Source of the DNA: Marinobacter aromaticivorans
Lineage (GTDB): Bacteria > Pseudomonadota > Gammaproteobacteria > Pseudomonadales > Oleiphilaceae
Direction of reading: 5' to 3'
DNA: 64,000 nt
Assembly: GCF_002806975.1 (NCBI RefSeq)
Contig: NZ_NIHD01000002.1
Location: 1-64,000, forward strand
In this document: positions 16,343 through 26,419 of the stretch, one piece after another
Position numbering within the stretch: position 1 is the first letter of the stretch
Layout: each line of letters starts with the position of its first letter
The notes under the pieces: model-generated
What the model was told of the DNA's origin: nothing
What the model saw: the letters and a program-made list of their open reading frames with translations, nothing else
Databases searched by the model: none
Translations under genes and position numbers: made by a program

Positions 16343-17026
16343 ATGAAGGCCTTCAAACCCAAAGCGACACTGACCGAGCAGGTCGCCCGCCATCTCGAGA
16401 ACATGATTGTATTCGGCCAGCTTGAGTCCGGGGAGCGCATTTACGAAGCCGCCATGGCCAAGCAGATGGAGGTCAGTCACGGCTCCATGCGGGAGGGCCT
16501 TTTACTCCTTGAAAAGCGTCACCTGGTCACCAATGTTCCCCGTAAAGGCGCCTTTGTCACGGCCCTCGACGATTATTTTGTGCGCAGCCTGTACGAAATA
16601 CTGCAACTGTACCTGACACACACGGGCCGCAAACTCGCGCTGCAGTGGCAGCCGGCAGATCTGCAACGGCTGGAACAGCTTTATCAGCAGATGGAAGATC
16701 ATTTCCACAACAACAACCTGATGGCGTTCCTGGATCTTGGCGTGGAATACACCAAGGCTTCCCTTGCCTACGCAGATAATTATTTTATTGTCGCAGCCAT
16801 TGATGATCTGTGGCCTTCGGCCAGGCGCTGCGCCTTTGTTGCCTTCAAGCGTGGCGGCAACCGCGTACTGGAAGATAACCTCGTTCACATGCGCGAATCC
16901 ATCAGTGCAATACGGGACAGGGATGACGAGAGGCTGGCGACCATTCTTCACCGCTACGCCCTGCAGCAGTGCCAGCAGGTGTGTGAGGCGATAGCTACAG
17001 GAAGCCCTAATAAAACAGCTGGGTGA
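16343..17026 (+). CDS. GntR-family (FCD-type) regulator
   Basis: A 227-residue regulator. Residues about 10-75 are a GntR winged helix (ERIYEAAMAKQMEVSHGSMR and LEKRHLVTNVPRKGAFV), and the rest is an all-helical FCD-like effector domain. The ligand cannot be deduced. The ATG at 16343 was chosen; a GTG at 16283 would add 20 residues unlike the family. The final 20 bases overlap the 3' end of the convergent autotransporter gene, so the two transcripts can pair at their tails. Confidence 0.82.
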   Translation: MKAFKPKATLTEQVARHLENMIVFGQLESGERIYEAAMAKQMEVSHGSMREGLLLLEKRHLVTNVPRKGAFVTALDDYFVRSLYEILQLYLTHTGRKLALQWQPADLQRLEQLYQQMEDHFHNNNLMAFLDLGVEYTKASLAYADNYFIVAAIDDLWPSARRCAFVAFKRGGNRVLEDNLVHMRESISAIRDRDDERLATILHRYALQQCQQVCEAIATGSPNKTAG

Positions 17027-19220
17027 ACGAGAACCCAATATTCAGGTAGGCGGCCCAGTTATCCTGGTTGTTGTAGGCGGTGGCTATCTGTACCGGCCCC
17101 AGGAATGTATCCACGCCGGCAAAAATACTCCAGGATTTGAGCGCGCTGTTCCATCCGGCGTCGCTGAGGGAGGGCCAGGCATTTCCGGTTTCCAGACCCA
17201 ACCCCGCAAACCAGGGCGTAATGGGTCCGCCAAAGGCCTGGCTGGCGTATACCGATACCATCGCGGCACTGTCGCCCGTAATCTGGCCCGGTGCATAGGC
17301 CGACAGACGCCGGAAACCTCCGAGCCGTACAGCATTTTCAATGCCCGGGTTTCCCCGGGTCACCGTATGTGCATAAAGCAGGCCGGTGAGATTGAAACCT
17401 TTCCAGGTATCTGTTCCCAGGGCCATACCGGTTACTGAGTCGAAATGCCGTTCGGAACCGAGACCTTCACGCTCCACCCGGCCCCGGATTCCCGCAAAAG
17501 CGCCCTCTCGCGGAAAAAAGGCATCGTCCAGGGAATCGTGCACCAGTTGCAGGCTGACGTTACCCTGGTGGACAGCCCCTTCTGGCGCCACCGGCGCCCC
17601 TACCTGTTTGTCGACCGTAGCGTAACCGCGGGCGTAGGTTAATCGAACCTCGGCATTGCCGCCAAGCTCCATACCCAGGCCCAGATCTGCCTGCCGGAAG
17701 GTTACATCCAGCTCGGCAATGCGCTGGCCGCTGGCGTCATATACACTGACCGCATCCCGGGAATACTCGGCCCCGGCTACCAGAAATCGCTCATAGCCAT
17801 AATCCAGGGGTTGGTACCATTGGGTTCGAATGCTCGGCTCTGTACCCAGCTGCATGCCTGTCTGCCATTCGCCTCCAAGCCTGTTCAACTCGGTCACACG
17901 CAGAGACGACGCAAGATTGAAGCGGGTATCGCCGTCAAAATTATCCTCATAATTCAGGCCAAACGACAGATAATTGGGGCCCCAGCTTTTTTCCTGCACC
18001 TTGATTATGAGGCGTATTCCATCCGGTGATGACGACTGTGAGTAAGATACGATTTCGTAATAGCCCAGTCCGTATATCCGCTTCAGGTCGGCTTCCAGCA
18101 TTTCAACATTCAACGGCTCACCGATTTTTTGCCGTATCCGCTCACGCAGGAAATCCCTGTCCAGACGGCGATCCTGCTCAATTTCAATTGCTGTGATCAC
18201 ACCCGCACTTTGGCTGGCGGAGGCCAGGCGTGACCTGTAGGCCTGCCAGGCTTCATTGGGCACGGCAAGCTGGTTCAGTTCTACTGCATGTTTCCGGGCT
18301 GCGCTGGCCCCGAGTTCAAACAGCACGGGTGCATTGTAGAAGTCTGCGGCGCCATGGCCTTCCAGGTCCGGCCGGATAAGCACATCCTGGTTACCCAGCA
18401 GGTCCAGCTGCTGGTCGGTATTGCGACGGGTCATGATGGTAGTCAGCTGGCCGAAAACGGAAAACGCTTCCCGCAGATCATCAGGCCCCATCAGCGTGTC
18501 CGTGATATCCACCGCAATAATGATGTCGGCGCCCATCTCCCGGGCGACACTGACCGGCAGATTATTCGCAATACCACCATCAACCAGCAAGCGGCCATCA
18601 AGCCTTGTCGGAGCGTAAACGCCCGGGATACTCATACTGGCGCGCACGGCCGTGGCAAGGTTGCCGTGACCAATCACCACCTGATCACCGGTTTCCAGGT
18701 CTGTGGCAACGGCGCGGAAGGGAATGGGCAGACGGTCAAAATCTTCAACCAGAGCCACACTGTGAGTCAGTTCGTTGAGGATAAACCCGAGATTCTGGCC
18801 GGCAATAATACCCGCACCAAGATGCAGGCCTTCAAGGCTGACGCCAAGGCCCGGCGTAACGGGAAATCGCCATTCTGTCTCCTTACGGCGGACGGGCTTG
18901 TATACACGGCCCGGGTCATCCCGGAAGCTGGACAACCAGTCCATATCGATAAAGCGCTGTTCAATTTCGGCCACCGACATGCCGGAAGCATAGAGCGCGC
19001 CCACTGCGGAACCGGCGCTGGTACCAACCACCACGTCCACCGGGATCCTCATTTCTTCCAGTACCCGAAGTACACCCACGTGGGCCATGCCTTTTGCCCC
19101 GCCGCCACTGAGCACAAGGCCAACCAGGGGCCGTTCGGTCGCAGCATCACTGGCTAGCGCCGGAAGCGATATGAACAGAGCGAAAACGAGAAAATTAAGG
19201 GACAACGCTGGCGATCGCAT
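17007..19220 (-). CDS. plpD: Patatin-like phospholipase autotransporter (type Vd, PlpD-like)
   Basis: A 737-residue precursor with a signal peptide (cleavage about ALASDA, residue 24). The patatin domain (30-330) has the oxyanion GGGAKG at 39-44, nucleophile GTSAG with Ser68, and DGG with Asp214, so the Ser-Asp dyad is intact. A single POTRA-like domain spans about 350-430 (LNVEMLEADLKRIYGLGYYE) and a 16-strand-type barrel follows to the final aromatic residue FTQLFY. This is the PlpD plan: a lipase delivered by its own outer-membrane barrel. The ATG at 19220 gives a proper signal peptide; the 26-residue upstream extension would spoil it. It follows a small gene by 31 bp. Confidence 0.9.
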   Translation of the reverse strand: MRSPALSLNFLVFALFISLPALASDAATERPLVGLVLSGGGAKGMAHVGVLRVLEEMRIPVDVVVGTSAGSAVGALYASGMSVAEIEQRFIDMDWLSSFRDDPGRVYKPVRRKETEWRFPVTPGLGVSLEGLHLGAGIIAGQNLGFILNELTHSVALVEDFDRLPIPFRAVATDLETGDQVVIGHGNLATAVRASMSIPGVYAPTRLDGRLLVDGGIANNLPVSVAREMGADIIIAVDITDTLMGPDDLREAFSVFGQLTTIMTRRNTDQQLDLLGNQDVLIRPDLEGHGAADFYNAPVLFELGASAARKHAVELNQLAVPNEAWQAYRSRLASASQSAGVITAIEIEQDRRLDRDFLRERIRQKIGEPLNVEMLEADLKRIYGLGYYEIVSYSQSSSPDGIRLIIKVQEKSWGPNYLSFGLNYEDNFDGDTRFNLASSLRVTELNRLGGEWQTGMQLGTEPSIRTQWYQPLDYGYERFLVAGAEYSRDAVSVYDASGQRIAELDVTFRQADLGLGMELGGNAEVRLTYARGYATVDKQVGAPVAPEGAVHQGNVSLQLVHDSLDDAFFPREGAFAGIRGRVEREGLGSERHFDSVTGMALGTDTWKGFNLTGLLYAHTVTRGNPGIENAVRLGGFRRLSAYAPGQITGDSAAMVSVYASQAFGGPITPWFAGLGLETGNAWPSLSDAGWNSALKSWSIFAGVDTFLGPVQIATAYNNQDNWAAYLNIGFSFTQLFY

Positions 19221-19251
19221 TAAAATCCGGCGGGCCCCGTTAACCCTGTTT

Positions 19252-19830
19252 TCACTTATTGTCCTGCTTGTCGTCAACCAGCGACAGGTGTGAGACATCC
19301 GGCACCACCGGTGGCGGCAAATCCCTCTCTGTGCCTATATCACTGCCGACCGGGGCAAGGGTCCAGTCCTCCAGGTGCTGAAACATGGGAGGCTCGGCCT
19401 CTTTCGGCTGCACCAGAGTGACACCAACCGGGTCGAGCCCGAGTGCTGAACCTGCGAGGATATCGTCCACCTTGTCGCCTGCTACCGGCAAACGATCACC
19501 CGGTTCAACCTCCGGCGCACGCTTGCCGGGTTGCGGGCTGGCCGGGCGGGGCGCCGGCCTCGCGGCTTCAGGCGTAGCGGGAGCTGGCGCCGGTTTTTCC
19601 TGGCTACCAGGCATTGGCTGAACGTAGGCCACCATGCCATGTTTGTTCAGCACGGCACGATACTTTTCCGCCTGTTCCTCATCCAGCTTGTTGCGGATAA
19701 CAACCGGGCTGCCACTGAACATGCGCTCTATCTGCTCAACGCTGGCCTTGAACAACGCCCGGGCATTGCGCCGGGCCGTTGCCGTATCGGTGCCGGGGGT
19801 ACACTCACCCTTGAATACGAGTTGGAACAT
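19252..19830 (-). CDS. Uncharacterised cytoplasmic protein, L7/L12-C-like N-terminus
   Basis: A 192-residue protein. Residues 1-70 (MFQLVFKGECTPGTD, VVIRNKLDEEQAEKYRAVL, NKHGMVAYVQPM) resemble a small alpha/beta domain of the ribosomal L7/L12 C-terminal type found in several gammaproteobacterial proteins. Residues 75-115 are proline/alanine-rich linker, and the tail is acidic with prolines. No signal peptide or membrane segment is seen. The ATG at 19830 has AGGAGGG upstream and is clearly the start; an open upstream frame of 53 codons is not used. It lies 31 bp before the PlpD-like gene on the same strand and is probably co-transcribed. Confidence 0.7.
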   Translation of the reverse strand: MFQLVFKGECTPGTDTATARRNARALFKASVEQIERMFSGSPVVIRNKLDEEQAEKYRAVLNKHGMVAYVQPMPGSQEKPAPAPATPEAARPAPRPASPQPGKRAPEVEPGDRLPVAGDKVDDILAGSALGLDPVGVTLVQPKEAEPPMFQHLEDWTLAPVGSDIGTERDLPPPVVPDVSHLSLVDDKQDNK

Positions 19831-20058
19831 GGGGCAACCCTCCTGCCTTCGGTTTTTCATTTCATGATAGTTGATACATCGGCCACGGGGGAGGCCCTCA
19901 AGCCCGTAACTCCCCGGGCAATACCTGCAAACTGCAAACAATTGAAAAAAACACGCCAGACCCCGCGCAATAAACGACAGTCTTTGCAATAATCAACCGT
20001 AACCAACCATTACATTCTGTTACACTCTGATCCGGAAACCGCACAGGAAGCCGAAACC

Positions 20059-20424
20059 ATGAACATCCAGAATCTGATTCACGCTGCAGCCCTGGCAACA
20101 CTGCTGGGAACACCAGTCGCCCAGGCGGAGAATCTGGATGTTGTAATGAGCCAGGTGTTTCCCCGGGATCACGCAACCTACATCGGCTATGAAAGCGTTG
20201 AGCGGGAAGATATCCCGGCTTCTTCAGCCATTGACCGCAAGTACCTCATTGTCGATTTCCGTCTTGCAGCCAGTCACCCCGCATCGGAGCAACTCCAGGC
20301 CAGCGTGCACAAGGTCTGTATGGCCTTACTCAAAGACCGCGAACTGATCCGGACGCTTTCCGACTCCGGCTACGACATGGTTTCTGTGGCCTTTGATCGC
20401 CGCACACAGTTCGACTGCCTGTAA
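20059..20424 (+). CDS. Small exported protein of unknown function
   Basis: A 121-residue protein with a signal peptide ending near PVAQAEN (residue 25). The mature part is about 97 residues with two cysteines (HKVCMAL and the penultimate FDCL) that could form a disulfide in the periplasm. No enzyme motif is visible. It stands alone between two leftward genes; its stop is 15 bp from that of the convergent sensor kinase gene. Confidence 0.65.
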   Translation: MNIQNLIHAAALATLLGTPVAQAENLDVVMSQVFPRDHATYIGYESVEREDIPASSAIDRKYLIVDFRLAASHPASEQLQASVHKVCMALLKDRELIRTLSDSGYDMVSVAFDRRTQFDCL

Positions 20425-20439
20425 AGGCCCCCGCCCGGT

Positions 20440-23223
20440 TCAGACCCCGCGCCCCAAAAGCCTCGGAAATGCTTCCAGTGAAGCGTTAACCGCATCCAGA
20501 TTGAATGCGTCCACGTCCGTCAGCAGTTTTTCGCCATAGCGGGTCACCGACCGGGAACGATAACGCTGACCCCACTCCAATACCCGCTGGGCAAAGTCTT
20601 TCATTTCTTCCGGATCACCGCTTTCACGAACGGCCCGCCATTCATCACCAAAGTCTGCCGTCAACTGCTCCCTGAGCCAGCCCCGCTCCTGTATGCTCAG
20701 TGTCTGTGCCAGCAGCCGCTCAGACTCTTTGGTCTCACCTTCGTCTTCCGCCTGCTCACCGGTGACTTCAACCCGCGGCAAAGTGAGCGTGAACACAGAT
20801 CCTTTGCCGGGTTCACTCTCCACCTCCAGATCCCCCCCCATCATCCGCGCCAGCTTGCGGCTGATGGCAAGCCCAAGGCCGGTTCCACCATAGCGACGGG
20901 CATTCTGGCCTTCCTGCTGTTCGAAGGCGTCAAAGATGTGCTCAAGCTGGTCAGGCTGTATTCCAATACCGGAATCCTGAACCCTGACCGTGAGCTTATA
21001 CACCGGATGCTCGGAGCCCTTCCCGGTTTCGTCCCTGACCGGTTCAACCTCTGCCCGCACCGTAACCCCACCTTCATGGGTGAATTTTATGGCGTTGCCT
21101 ACAAGGTTGAACAGCACCTGCCGAAAACGGGTCTCGTCCAGCACCATGGCCACCGGCATATCCGAGCCAACACTCACTTCGAGCGTAATGCCCTGCTCCC
21201 GCGCCCGCAGATCAAAAATGTGGCGCACGTCATCCAGTAGCCGGCGCACGGACACAGGCGAATAATCCAGCCGCATTTTTCCTGCTTCGATACGGGACAG
21301 ATCAAGTATGTCGTTGATCAGCATGAGCAGGCTGCGACTGCCGGCCCGGATGGCATCCAGGTAATTGCGCTGCTGGGGGTCGGTAACACTGTTGCTGAGC
21401 AGATCGCTGTATCCGATCACGGCGTTCATGGGTGTCCGGATCTCATGGGACATGTTGGCCAGAAACTCACTCTTGGCACGGTTGGCCGCCTCTGCTTCAC
21501 GGGCCAGGCGTTCCGCTTCCAGTTTCGCCGCACGCAGTTCATCTTCACTCCGGCGCAGCGCATTTTCTGAACGGATGCGCTCATCCACCTCCCGCGACAG
21601 TTTCCGGTTCCAGTACAGGAAGATGAGTACAACCACAATGGCGATCAGCACAACCCGTCGAACCACCGTGTAATCCGCTTCCTGCTCGATATCCAGGTGG
21701 ATCCAGCGGTTGTAAATGGCTTCGGTTTCTGCCGGCTCCAGGCTCCCAAGCGCCTTGTTCAATATGCGGTGCAGCTCAGGGCTGTCTTTGCGAACCGCAA
21801 GCCGGAGATCGTATTGATAGGGTGTGATACTGGTGATCCTCAGGTTGGAAAGACCCAGCCGGGCAACGGTATAACTCACCGCCGGAATATGGGTCACCAT
21901 TACGTCAAGATCGCCATTGGACAGCGCCAGCAGCCCCTCCTCTACCGTTGCCATGGGGTAGAGATCCAGGTTCGGATGGTTAATAAGCAGATAGTCGTGC
22001 GCAGCATGGCGGTTGACCACACCAACGCGCTCGCTCCGCAGCTCCCGCAAATCCCCGATAAACCGGCCGTCATCCCGGATAGCCAGGGCAATGGGTACGT
22101 TTATGTAGGCCCGGGTAAACAGAAACGACTCCTCGGTTCGCGGTGTACGCGACAAACCGGGCAGGATGTCCACCTCCCCGGAGATGAGCGCCTGTTCCGC
22201 AAGTACACGATTTTCAACAATCTTTCGCTCAAAGCGTGCACCCAGCTGCTTTTCCAGCCGCGCAACCAGATCCGGTACCAGACCGGTAGCCCGGCCGTCC
22301 TGGGCATACTCAAACGGCGGCCAGTCAGAGCGATAGGCAACCTTGAGCGAAGGATGACGCTTGAGCCAGTCAACATCCGACGCCGAGAGTTCAACGCCGT
22401 TCTGCTCCAACGCAGAGAGATCTGCCTGCAACCAGGATTGCCGGATAACCCGGTGCTCGTTGTGGCTGATAGCATCTACCGTCTGATCAAGAACCCGCAA
22501 CAGAGTTGCATCCTGTTCGTCCACCTGGAAGACAACATCCACAGATTTCCGGTCAAGTAACGTTGACAGCCCAATGCCGTTGATCATGGCTGACTGCAGA
22601 TAGTCCGAGACCACAGGAACCGGCCCGAGAAACGCATCGGCCTGGCCCGATAGCACGTGGCTGACCGCCTCTCCCAGGCCCTGTACTGGCACAGGCGTGA
22701 AGCTTTCAACAGACTCAAGCATGGCGTATTGATCGGGATCGCTTTCTACAACCGCTATGCGGCCATTCTCGAGGTCAGCCAGCGAACGGATAGCGGCGTC
22801 GCCTGCGCTGATAAACAGGCCGTAGGTGAGTGTCATCAACGGGCGGGTGAAGCGCTTGCCATCCGGCACAGGTGTGCCCGGAACCCTGGTTGTCAGCAGC
22901 GCGTCGATTTCCAGGCGTTCAGACACTGGCCCGGAATCCGCGCCCGCATTGACAACAACCGGTTCGATCAGAAGATCGAGTTTTTCGGACAACCTGGCCA
23001 GGTAGTCAATGTAGGTGCCGGCAAGCTCCCCGTTACCGGTATCAAAAACCAGAGGCACCTGGTCGGCACGCACACCGATCCGGAGGATTTGCTGCTCACT
23101 GACCCACTGCAAATCCTTGATGCCCAGCACCGGTGCCGGTGATGCCTGGGGCGGATCTGCCAGCACCGGAGATAGAAAAGCCGGCAACAGCCAGCATGAC
23201 AGAAGCAAAAGGATGACCTTCAC
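20440..23223 (-). CDS. BvgS-like sensor kinase without receiver domain
   Basis: A 927-residue kinase. Signal peptide 1-22; two periplasmic Venus-flytrap (SBP_bac_3) domains at about 40-265 and 288-510; membrane helix 520-538; coiled coil 540-590; HisKA with the phospho-acceptor His593 in [10 protein letters not shown]; HATPase with N box [14 protein letters not shown] and G boxes DSGIGI and GGTGLGLAI to about 817. A helical tail of about 80 residues (840-922) resembles the domain that ends many hybrid kinases after the receiver, but no receiver is present. It lies 9 bp after a diguanylate cyclase gene in the same direction; no response regulator gene is adjacent. Confidence 0.87.
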   Translation of the reverse strand: MKVILLLLSCWLLPAFLSPVLADPPQASPAPVLGIKDLQWVSEQQILRIGVRADQVPLVFDTGNGELAGTYIDYLARLSEKLDLLIEPVVVNAGADSGPVSERLEIDALLTTRVPGTPVPDGKRFTRPLMTLTYGLFISAGDAAIRSLADLENGRIAVVESDPDQYAMLESVESFTPVPVQGLGEAVSHVLSGQADAFLGPVPVVSDYLQSAMINGIGLSTLLDRKSVDVVFQVDEQDATLLRVLDQTVDAISHNEHRVIRQSWLQADLSALEQNGVELSASDVDWLKRHPSLKVAYRSDWPPFEYAQDGRATGLVPDLVARLEKQLGARFERKIVENRVLAEQALISGEVDILPGLSRTPRTEESFLFTRAYINVPIALAIRDDGRFIGDLRELRSERVGVVNRHAAHDYLLINHPNLDLYPMATVEEGLLALSNGDLDVMVTHIPAVSYTVARLGLSNLRITSITPYQYDLRLAVRKDSPELHRILNKALGSLEPAETEAIYNRWIHLDIEQEADYTVVRRVVLIAIVVVLIFLYWNRKLSREVDERIRSENALRRSEDELRAAKLEAERLAREAEAANRAKSEFLANMSHEIRTPMNAVIGYSDLLSNSVTDPQQRNYLDAIRAGSRSLLMLINDILDLSRIEAGKMRLDYSPVSVRRLLDDVRHIFDLRAREQGITLEVSVGSDMPVAMVLDETRFRQVLFNLVGNAIKFTHEGGVTVRAEVEPVRDETGKGSEHPVYKLTVRVQDSGIGIQPDQLEHIFDAFEQQEGQNARRYGGTGLGLAISRKLARMMGGDLEVESEPGKGSVFTLTLPRVEVTGEQAEDEGETKESERLLAQTLSIQERGWLREQLTADFGDEWRAVRESGDPEEMKDFAQRVLEWGQRYRSRSVTRYGEKLLTDVDAFNLDAVNASLEAFPRLLGRGV

Positions 23224-23232
23224 CGGATATCC

Positions 23233-24693
23233 TCAGGGGTTGCACTGGCTTGCAGAATGAGTAACCCGGACACAGTTCCGGCCTGCATCCTTGGCCACAT
23301 AAAGCGCGCGGTCTGATCGTTCAAAAGCGGACTCTTCTGTATCGCCCGGGGCAAAAGCAGCCAGGCCCGCCGAGAAGGTAATGGTTACAGGTTCGCCCCC
23401 GAAATGAAATGGCAAAGCACTGATGTGAACCCGGAGTTTGTCCATCACAGCCTGTGCATCTTCTGGCGCAGTCTCCGGGAACAGCAACACAAACTCCTCG
23501 CCACCGAAGCGGGCCACAAAGTCTGTGTTGCGCAACCGGTTTTTGATTTCCCTGGCCACAAGCTGGAGTACCCTGTCGCCAGCCTTGTGCCCGTACGAAT
23601 CGTTCACCCGCTTGAAAAGGTCGATATCCAGAACGCCAATGGTCAGGGGGTACTGGTAACGCTTCCAGCGATTGAATTCAAAGGATAAACGCTCCTGCCA
23701 GGCTTCCCGGTTGGGCAACTGTGTAAGCAGGTCTGTCATGGCTCGCTCACGCTCCTTGCGCACCTGTCCCTGCATCTGTTCAGAATGCGCCTCCATGACC
23801 GCGACCTTTTCCTGCATGGCCATCAGTTGCCCGGACAGTAGTTTTTCCCGCTCGGTTTCTTCAACCCGGAAACGACCAACCATTTGGCCAATAGACTCCA
23901 GATGACTGGTGACTGACTGCTTCAGCTCCTGGAGATCAGTGCTGGCTTCAATATGCCGGCCAACCTGCTGGATCTCTTCCTGAATATTGCGATCAAGCTT
24001 TTCGGCCGCAGCCTGGCGGCCAGACTGTGCAGAGGACTGCAGGGAAACATGCTCTTGCAGCATCTCAAGGCGTTCATCAAGACGCTTCAGAAAAGCTTCG
24101 AATTCCCTCTGGCTTCGGGTTACCGCAGCGATAACGAGATCTGCTACCTGGTCAAGCCCTTCACGCAGCTCATCCCAGTTATCACTGGTCAGGAGCGCTC
24201 TTTGAAGATTCCTGGCCGCCGTCTCAGCATCCGGTTCCAGCGAAACCTGCCCCAGTAACTGCCCCAGCAGATGCCCGACACGCCGGGCAATCCGAAGGCG
24301 CTGGCCTTCGCTTTCCACTGCCCGCTGGCGAATTGTAAAATCAACGTTATCCGCAGTTTCAGAATCAGATGTCTGTTCACAGGCGCTCGCCGCCGGGGGC
24401 CCGGGGCGTTTTTCTGTACTCCGGGCCGGCATGTCGTCCAACAATGCGACTTGCCGGTCGATCTGCTCCTGCAGCTTACGCCAACTGTCTACATCAACCC
24501 TGTTCTTGCGCAGATCTGACCGCACCCGTTCAAGCAGCCGGTCCAGTTCAGGTGCCAGTCCTGCGGACGCCAGGCTGGTTCGCACCAGCATGCGCTCCAG
24601 AGTGTTACGCTCAGCTTTCCAACGCTCTTCCCGCTGCTCTGCAGACTCAAGTTCCCGGAAATACTTGTCTTTCCAGGATTGATCTGATGACAT
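23233..24693 (-). CDS. Diguanylate cyclase with long helical N-terminus
   Basis: A 486-residue cytoplasmic protein. Residues 1-310 are almost entirely helical and charged, suggesting coiled-coil dimerisation with no known sensor fold. The GGDEF domain occupies about 320-480 with the active GGEEF site at 397-401 and an allosteric RxxD site (RNTD, 388-391) five residues before it, so it should synthesise c-di-GMP and be product-inhibited. The ATG at 24693 overlaps the TGA of xerC and has AGGAAGG upstream. Together with the following BvgS-like kinase gene it forms a signalling pair appended to the xerC operon. Confidence 0.88.
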   Translation of the reverse strand: MSSDQSWKDKYFRELESAEQREERWKAERNTLERMLVRTSLASAGLAPELDRLLERVRSDLRKNRVDVDSWRKLQEQIDRQVALLDDMPARSTEKRPGPPAASACEQTSDSETADNVDFTIRQRAVESEGQRLRIARRVGHLLGQLLGQVSLEPDAETAARNLQRALLTSDNWDELREGLDQVADLVIAAVTRSQREFEAFLKRLDERLEMLQEHVSLQSSAQSGRQAAAEKLDRNIQEEIQQVGRHIEASTDLQELKQSVTSHLESIGQMVGRFRVEETEREKLLSGQLMAMQEKVAVMEAHSEQMQGQVRKERERAMTDLLTQLPNREAWQERLSFEFNRWKRYQYPLTIGVLDIDLFKRVNDSYGHKAGDRVLQLVAREIKNRLRNTDFVARFGGEEFVLLFPETAPEDAQAVMDKLRVHISALPFHFGGEPVTITFSAGLAAFAPGDTEESAFERSDRALYVAKDAGRNCVRVTHSASQCNP

Positions 24694-25652
24694 CAACTGT
24701 TTCCTTCCTGATTGTCATGAGTGGCTGTATTGCGCCGGCGTGCCCTGGGGTGACTCTGGTCGTATACCCGGGCCAGATGCTGAAAATCAAGGTGAGTATA
24801 GACCTGTGTGGTGGCTATGTCCGCATGGCCCAGCAATTCCTGGACTGCGCGCAAATCACCACTGGATTCAAGCAGATGGCTGGCAAAGGAATGCCGAAGC
24901 ATATGCGGGTGGAGCTTCTGATCCGCCCCTTTCACGATCCCCCAGCGACTCAGGCGAGCCTGGATGCTGCGGTGGCTCAAGCGGTCGCCCCGGCGGCTAA
25001 CAAACAACGCCCGCTCAGACTCAGGTGCCAACTGCGACCGGACAGGCAACCACTGGGCGATGGCCTGTAACGCCTTGCGCCCAACCGGAAGCAATCGTGC
25101 CTTGCCGCCTTTACCCACAACCCGGGCCTCGCCAGCCTGGCGATCAACGGCGTCAATATCCAGGCTGGCCAGTTCCGCCAGGCGCAGGCCTGAGGAATAC
25201 ATCAGCTCGAACATGCAGCGGTCGCGTATTTCCAGCGGATCATCCGGCGCGGCGTCAAGAAGATAATTAAGCTGATCCACATCGGCCACGCCCGGAAGGC
25301 GCCGACGGCTTTTGGGGGCGCGAATATCCAGTGCCGGGTTATCCGAGGCCAACCGCTCCCGCAGCAAATACTGGTAAAAACGCCGGATTGCAGACAAGTG
25401 GCGTGCAATGCTGCGACCACTCAGCCCCTGGCGACTGAGGTGTGCCACGTAGCGGCGCAGATCGTGGCCGGAGACCCTGCCCCACCCGGGGCTGTCCTGC
25501 TCCATGAGCCAGGCTGCCAGGCGCTGCAGATCTCGCTGGTAGTTGGTGCAGGTCAGGGGTGAGAGGCGTTTTTCCGATGCCAGGTGCTGAATAAAATCCG
25601 CCAGCGGCCCGCCAAGCTCGCAGGATTGCCGGGCTGGCACCGGTGCCGACAT
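24693..25652 (-). CDS. xerC: Tyrosine recombinase XerC
   Basis: A 319-residue site-specific recombinase that, with XerD, resolves chromosome dimers at dif. The core-binding SAM-like domain (LTCTNYQRDLQRLAAWL) precedes the catalytic domain with Arg in YSSGLRLAELASLD, Lys in VGKGGKAR, HxxR in HPHMLRHSFASHLL, His in LGHADIATTQ and the nucleophile in VYTHLD. The neighbours dapF and DUF484 upstream are the standard gammaproteobacterial context, so this is the core XerC and not a mobile integrase. The start at 25652 avoids overlap with the upstream gene; 25676 is possible. Confidence 0.92.
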   Translation of the reverse strand: MSAPVPARQSCELGGPLADFIQHLASEKRLSPLTCTNYQRDLQRLAAWLMEQDSPGWGRVSGHDLRRYVAHLSRQGLSGRSIARHLSAIRRFYQYLLRERLASDNPALDIRAPKSRRRLPGVADVDQLNYLLDAAPDDPLEIRDRCMFELMYSSGLRLAELASLDIDAVDRQAGEARVVGKGGKARLLPVGRKALQAIAQWLPVRSQLAPESERALFVSRRGDRLSHRSIQARLSRWGIVKGADQKLHPHMLRHSFASHLLESSGDLRAVQELLGHADIATTQVYTHLDFQHLARVYDQSHPRARRRNTATHDNQEGNS

Positions 25653-25656
25653 CACC

Positions 25657-26403
25657 CTAGCGGGACTCCGTCGCAAGGTCAGCCACCGGCACTGCCGTGG
25701 TGTGGCGACGGAGCATCGGCGGCAGCAGCCTGCTGAGCGTGTCGCTTATGTAGCTGAGGAACAGCGACCCCATACCCTGATCAAAGTAGCCAGGCTGGCA
25801 ACTGCCAACGGCGAACACTCCAACCAGTTCCTCGTGGCGCAGCGGCACCAGGGCAACCGAGGCAATAGGCTCATCCCGGTCGGGGAACAGGAACTCCCTT
25901 TCGCTCTCGCGAAACTGACCACAAACCGCTTTGCTGCCTTCCAGAAGACTGCCCAGGCGTTCCCTGGCTTCTGCCGGGCGCACAACATGCAGCGCTCCCT
26001 GGGAGCTGCCCGGCACTTCGGCGTCGGTAAACAGGATCACCGATGCAGCATCAAGACCGAAATCGCCACGAATACTGTCATCAATGGTGGACGCCATGTC
26101 CATGAGGTTCCGGGCTTCAATCACCTGCATGAGCAGGCGCTTGCTCTTTTCAAACAGGCGGTCATTATGGCGGGCGATGGAAACCAGCTCCATCAGTTCG
26201 TGGCGCAGGGTATCCCGTTGTTCGCGGAACAGGTGCACCTGGCGCTCTACCAGCGAGATCGCGCGGCCACTGTCATGGGGCAGTGTCAGGCTGCGCAAAA
26301 GCTCATTCTGATCGACAAAAAAATCAGGATTGTTTCGCAGGTAGTCTGCCACTTGTTCCCGGGTGAGCTCTCCGGCCTTCTGGCGGGCCGTTTGGTCTGT
26401 CAT
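25657..26403 (-). CDS. DUF484 family protein (GAF-like)
   Basis: A 248-residue protein found between dapF and xerC in many gammaproteobacteria. It begins with a helical region (REQVADYLRNNPDFFVDQ) that is the family hallmark, followed by a coiled coil and a GAF-like domain (VALVPLRHEELVGVFAVGS, FLSYISDTLSRLL). Function is not established. The ATG at 26403 has AGGAGCG upstream and was chosen over a 26-codon extension. Confidence 0.88.
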   Translation of the reverse strand: MTDQTARQKAGELTREQVADYLRNNPDFFVDQNELLRSLTLPHDSGRAISLVERQVHLFREQRDTLRHELMELVSIARHNDRLFEKSKRLLMQVIEARNLMDMASTIDDSIRGDFGLDAASVILFTDAEVPGSSQGALHVVRPAEARERLGSLLEGSKAVCGQFRESEREFLFPDRDEPIASVALVPLRHEELVGVFAVGSCQPGYFDQGMGSLFLSYISDTLSRLLPPMLRRHTTAVPVADLATESR

Positions 26404-26419
26404 CGTGCGCTCCTGGCTG

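Noticed and set aside
24693..25652. Integrase of a mobile element
   Set aside because: Motifs and the dapF-DUF484 context identify the core XerC; no attachment sites, tRNA or cargo genes are nearby.
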